Source of the DNA: Paracoccaceae bacterium
Lineage (GTDB): Bacteria; Pseudomonadota; Alphaproteobacteria; Rhodobacterales; Rhodobacteraceae
Reading direction: 5' to 3'
Length of the DNA: 7,094 nucleotides
NCBI GenBank assembly: GCA_007131945.1
Contig: SLPP01000111.1
Coordinates: forward strand, 1-7,094
Below are positions 6,489 to 7,094 of this stretch, piece after piece. The number at the start of each line of letters is the position of its first letter. Within the stretch, counting starts at the first letter, position 1. The notes beneath the pieces are model-generated. The model was not told the DNA's origin. It saw only the letters and a list, made by a program, of their open reading frames with translations, and searched no databases. Position numbers and translations under genes: made by a program.

Positions 6489-6502
6489 GGGCGCGCGGCG
6501 CC
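6472..6502 (-). terminator. Long GC stem-loop between coxG and the CPBP gene
   Basis: GGCGCGGCGCG (6472-6482) pairs with CGCGCGGCGCC (6492-6502), 10 of 11 positions with one central G-G mismatch, leaving a 9-base loop. It starts 8 bases after the coxG stop. There is no U-tract beyond it on the minus strand (GCGCATACATC), so it may block 3' decay or assist factor-dependent termination rather than terminate alone. Confidence 0.42.
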
Positions 6503-6510
6503 GGCTGCCT

Positions 6511-7089
6511 TCACGCCTTGCCGATCATGCGCTTGAACCAGCCCGCCTTCTTCGGCGCTCCGCCGGACTCGGGTGCGCCGGCCTCGGGTGCAGCGGCCTC
6601 GGGCGCGGCGGCCTCCTCGGCGACGGCGGCGGCCTCGGCGCCCTCCGCCGGCCCCTCGACCGCCTCCTGGAAGCGGGTGAAGAAGCCGTCGGCCATCTTG
6701 CGGGCGAAGCCGTCGATGATCCGGCTGCCGAGCTGCGCGAGCTTGCCGCCGACCTTGGCCTCGACCTCGTAGGAAAGCCGCGTGCCCTCGCCCTCGGGCG
6801 CGATCCGCACCCGCGCCTCGCCCTTGGCGAAGCCGGCCGCCCCCCCCTTGCCCTCGCCCGAAAGCGTCAGGCTCTCGCCCTCGACCCGGTCGCTGACGGT
6901 GACGGTGCCCTGGAAGCGCGCGCGCACCGGCCCGACCTTCTGCACCACCACCGCCTCGAACCCCTCCTCGGCCGAGCCGCTGAGTTCCTCGCAGCCCGGC
7001 ACGGCCTCCTTCAGCACCGCCGGGTCGAGCAGCGCCGCCCAGACCACCTCGGGCGGCGCGGCAATCTGGCGTTCCTCACTCATCTGCAT
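6511..7089 (-). CDS. coxG: CoxG-type SRPBCC protein (CO dehydrogenase subunit G family)
   Basis: A 192-residue protein whose first 145 or so residues form a START/Bet v1-like SRPBCC domain of the CoxG type (Pfam PF06240). Recognisable segments are IAAPPEVVWAALLDP (9-23), the family's PGC (31-33), KVGPVRARFQG (51-61) and KVGGKLAQLGSRIIDG (112-127). An Ala/Pro/Glu-rich linker (about 146-178) leads to a basic, aromatic tail, KKAGWFKRMIGKA (180-192), of the kind that could lie on the inner membrane face. CoxG proteins serve Mo-containing CO dehydrogenases and related hydroxylases, in membrane attachment and quinone coupling; the partner genes would be off the right edge. Start 7089 (MQMSEE) suits the family better than the ATG at 7083, but any Shine-Dalgarno lies outside the window. 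No signal peptide is seen. Many CoxG paralogues are not linked to CO oxidation. Confidence 0.85.
   Translation of the reverse strand: MQMSEERQIAAPPEVVWAALLDPAVLKEAVPGCEELSGSAEEGFEAVVVQKVGPVRARFQGTVTVSDRVEGESLTLSGEGKGGAAGFAKGEARVRIAPEGEGTRLSYEVEAKVGGKLAQLGSRIIDGFARKMADGFFTRFQEAVEGPAEGAEAAAVAEEAAAPEAAAPEAGAPESGGAPKKAGWFKRMIGKA
6565..6609 (-). repeat. Three 15-bp tandem units in the coxG linker
   Basis: Units start at 6565, 6580 and 6595; on the plus strand they follow GGCCTCGGGTGCAGC with two to four differences between copies. In frame they encode an Ala-Pro-Glu-rich five-residue repeat of the flexible linker, so copy number can change without a frameshift. Confidence 0.75.
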
Positions 7090-7094
7090 GGCGA

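Noticed and set aside
5466..6536. 356-codon plus-strand open frame opposite the CPBP protease
   Set aside because: Gln/Arg/Asp-rich shadow of a hydrophobic membrane protein on the other strand; it has no features of a real protein.
1..7094. Search for tRNA, rRNA, CRISPR array, insertion sequence or integration site
   Set aside because: No such feature was recognised; coding genes and short spacers account for the window, and base use is uniform throughout with no sign of recent transfer.

Overview
The window is a very GC-rich, densely coded bacterial chromosome segment with strong G/C preference at third codon positions. Protein resemblance recalled from memory points to an alphaproteobacterium of the Rhodobacter/Paracoccus/Roseobacter group. 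The evidence is an AccD beginning [10 protein letters not shown] with an intact zinc ribbon, an accD-folC neighbourhood, a DmdA-type GcvT-fold protein, and a class III aminotransferase with the N-terminus and core motifs common in that group. I see no tRNA, rRNA, CRISPR array, insertion sequence or phage gene. No gene-free stretch exceeds 300 bases; the longest is 181 bases.

Layout. Positions 1-68 are the 3' flank of the first gene and carry a strong stem-loop. A class III PLP aminotransferase (69-1439, minus) diverges across a 181-base spacer from a DMSP-demethylase-like GcvT-fold enzyme (1621-2748, plus). That gene converges on folC with only 10 bases between stop codons, and the two stops lie in opposite arms of one stem-loop. 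The rest is on the minus strand, read right to left: a CoxG-type SRPBCC protein (7089-6511), a CPBP intramembrane protease (6434-5550), accD (5482-4496), a YdhR-family small monooxygenase (4389-4084) and folC (4042-2759). The gaps are 41 to 106 bases.

How the genes fit together. accD (malonyl-CoA formation) and folC (folate polyglutamylation) are housekeeping genes often adjacent in alphaproteobacteria; here a YdhR-type gene sits between them. The DmdA-like enzyme would use tetrahydrofolate as methyl acceptor, so its position beside folC is notable, although the convergent arrangement argues against co-transcription. The divergent aminotransferase and DmdA-like genes may share a control region. 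CoxG usually works with molybdenum hydroxylases of the CO dehydrogenase family, whose structural genes would lie beyond the right edge if present.

The window is mostly ordinary metabolic sequence and I do not see a clearly new multi-gene system. The best leads are a Trp-to-Tyr change in the DmdA signature motif, a similarly placed set of TTGSAT promoter-like elements before three minus-strand genes, and several GC-rich stem-loops at gene junctions.
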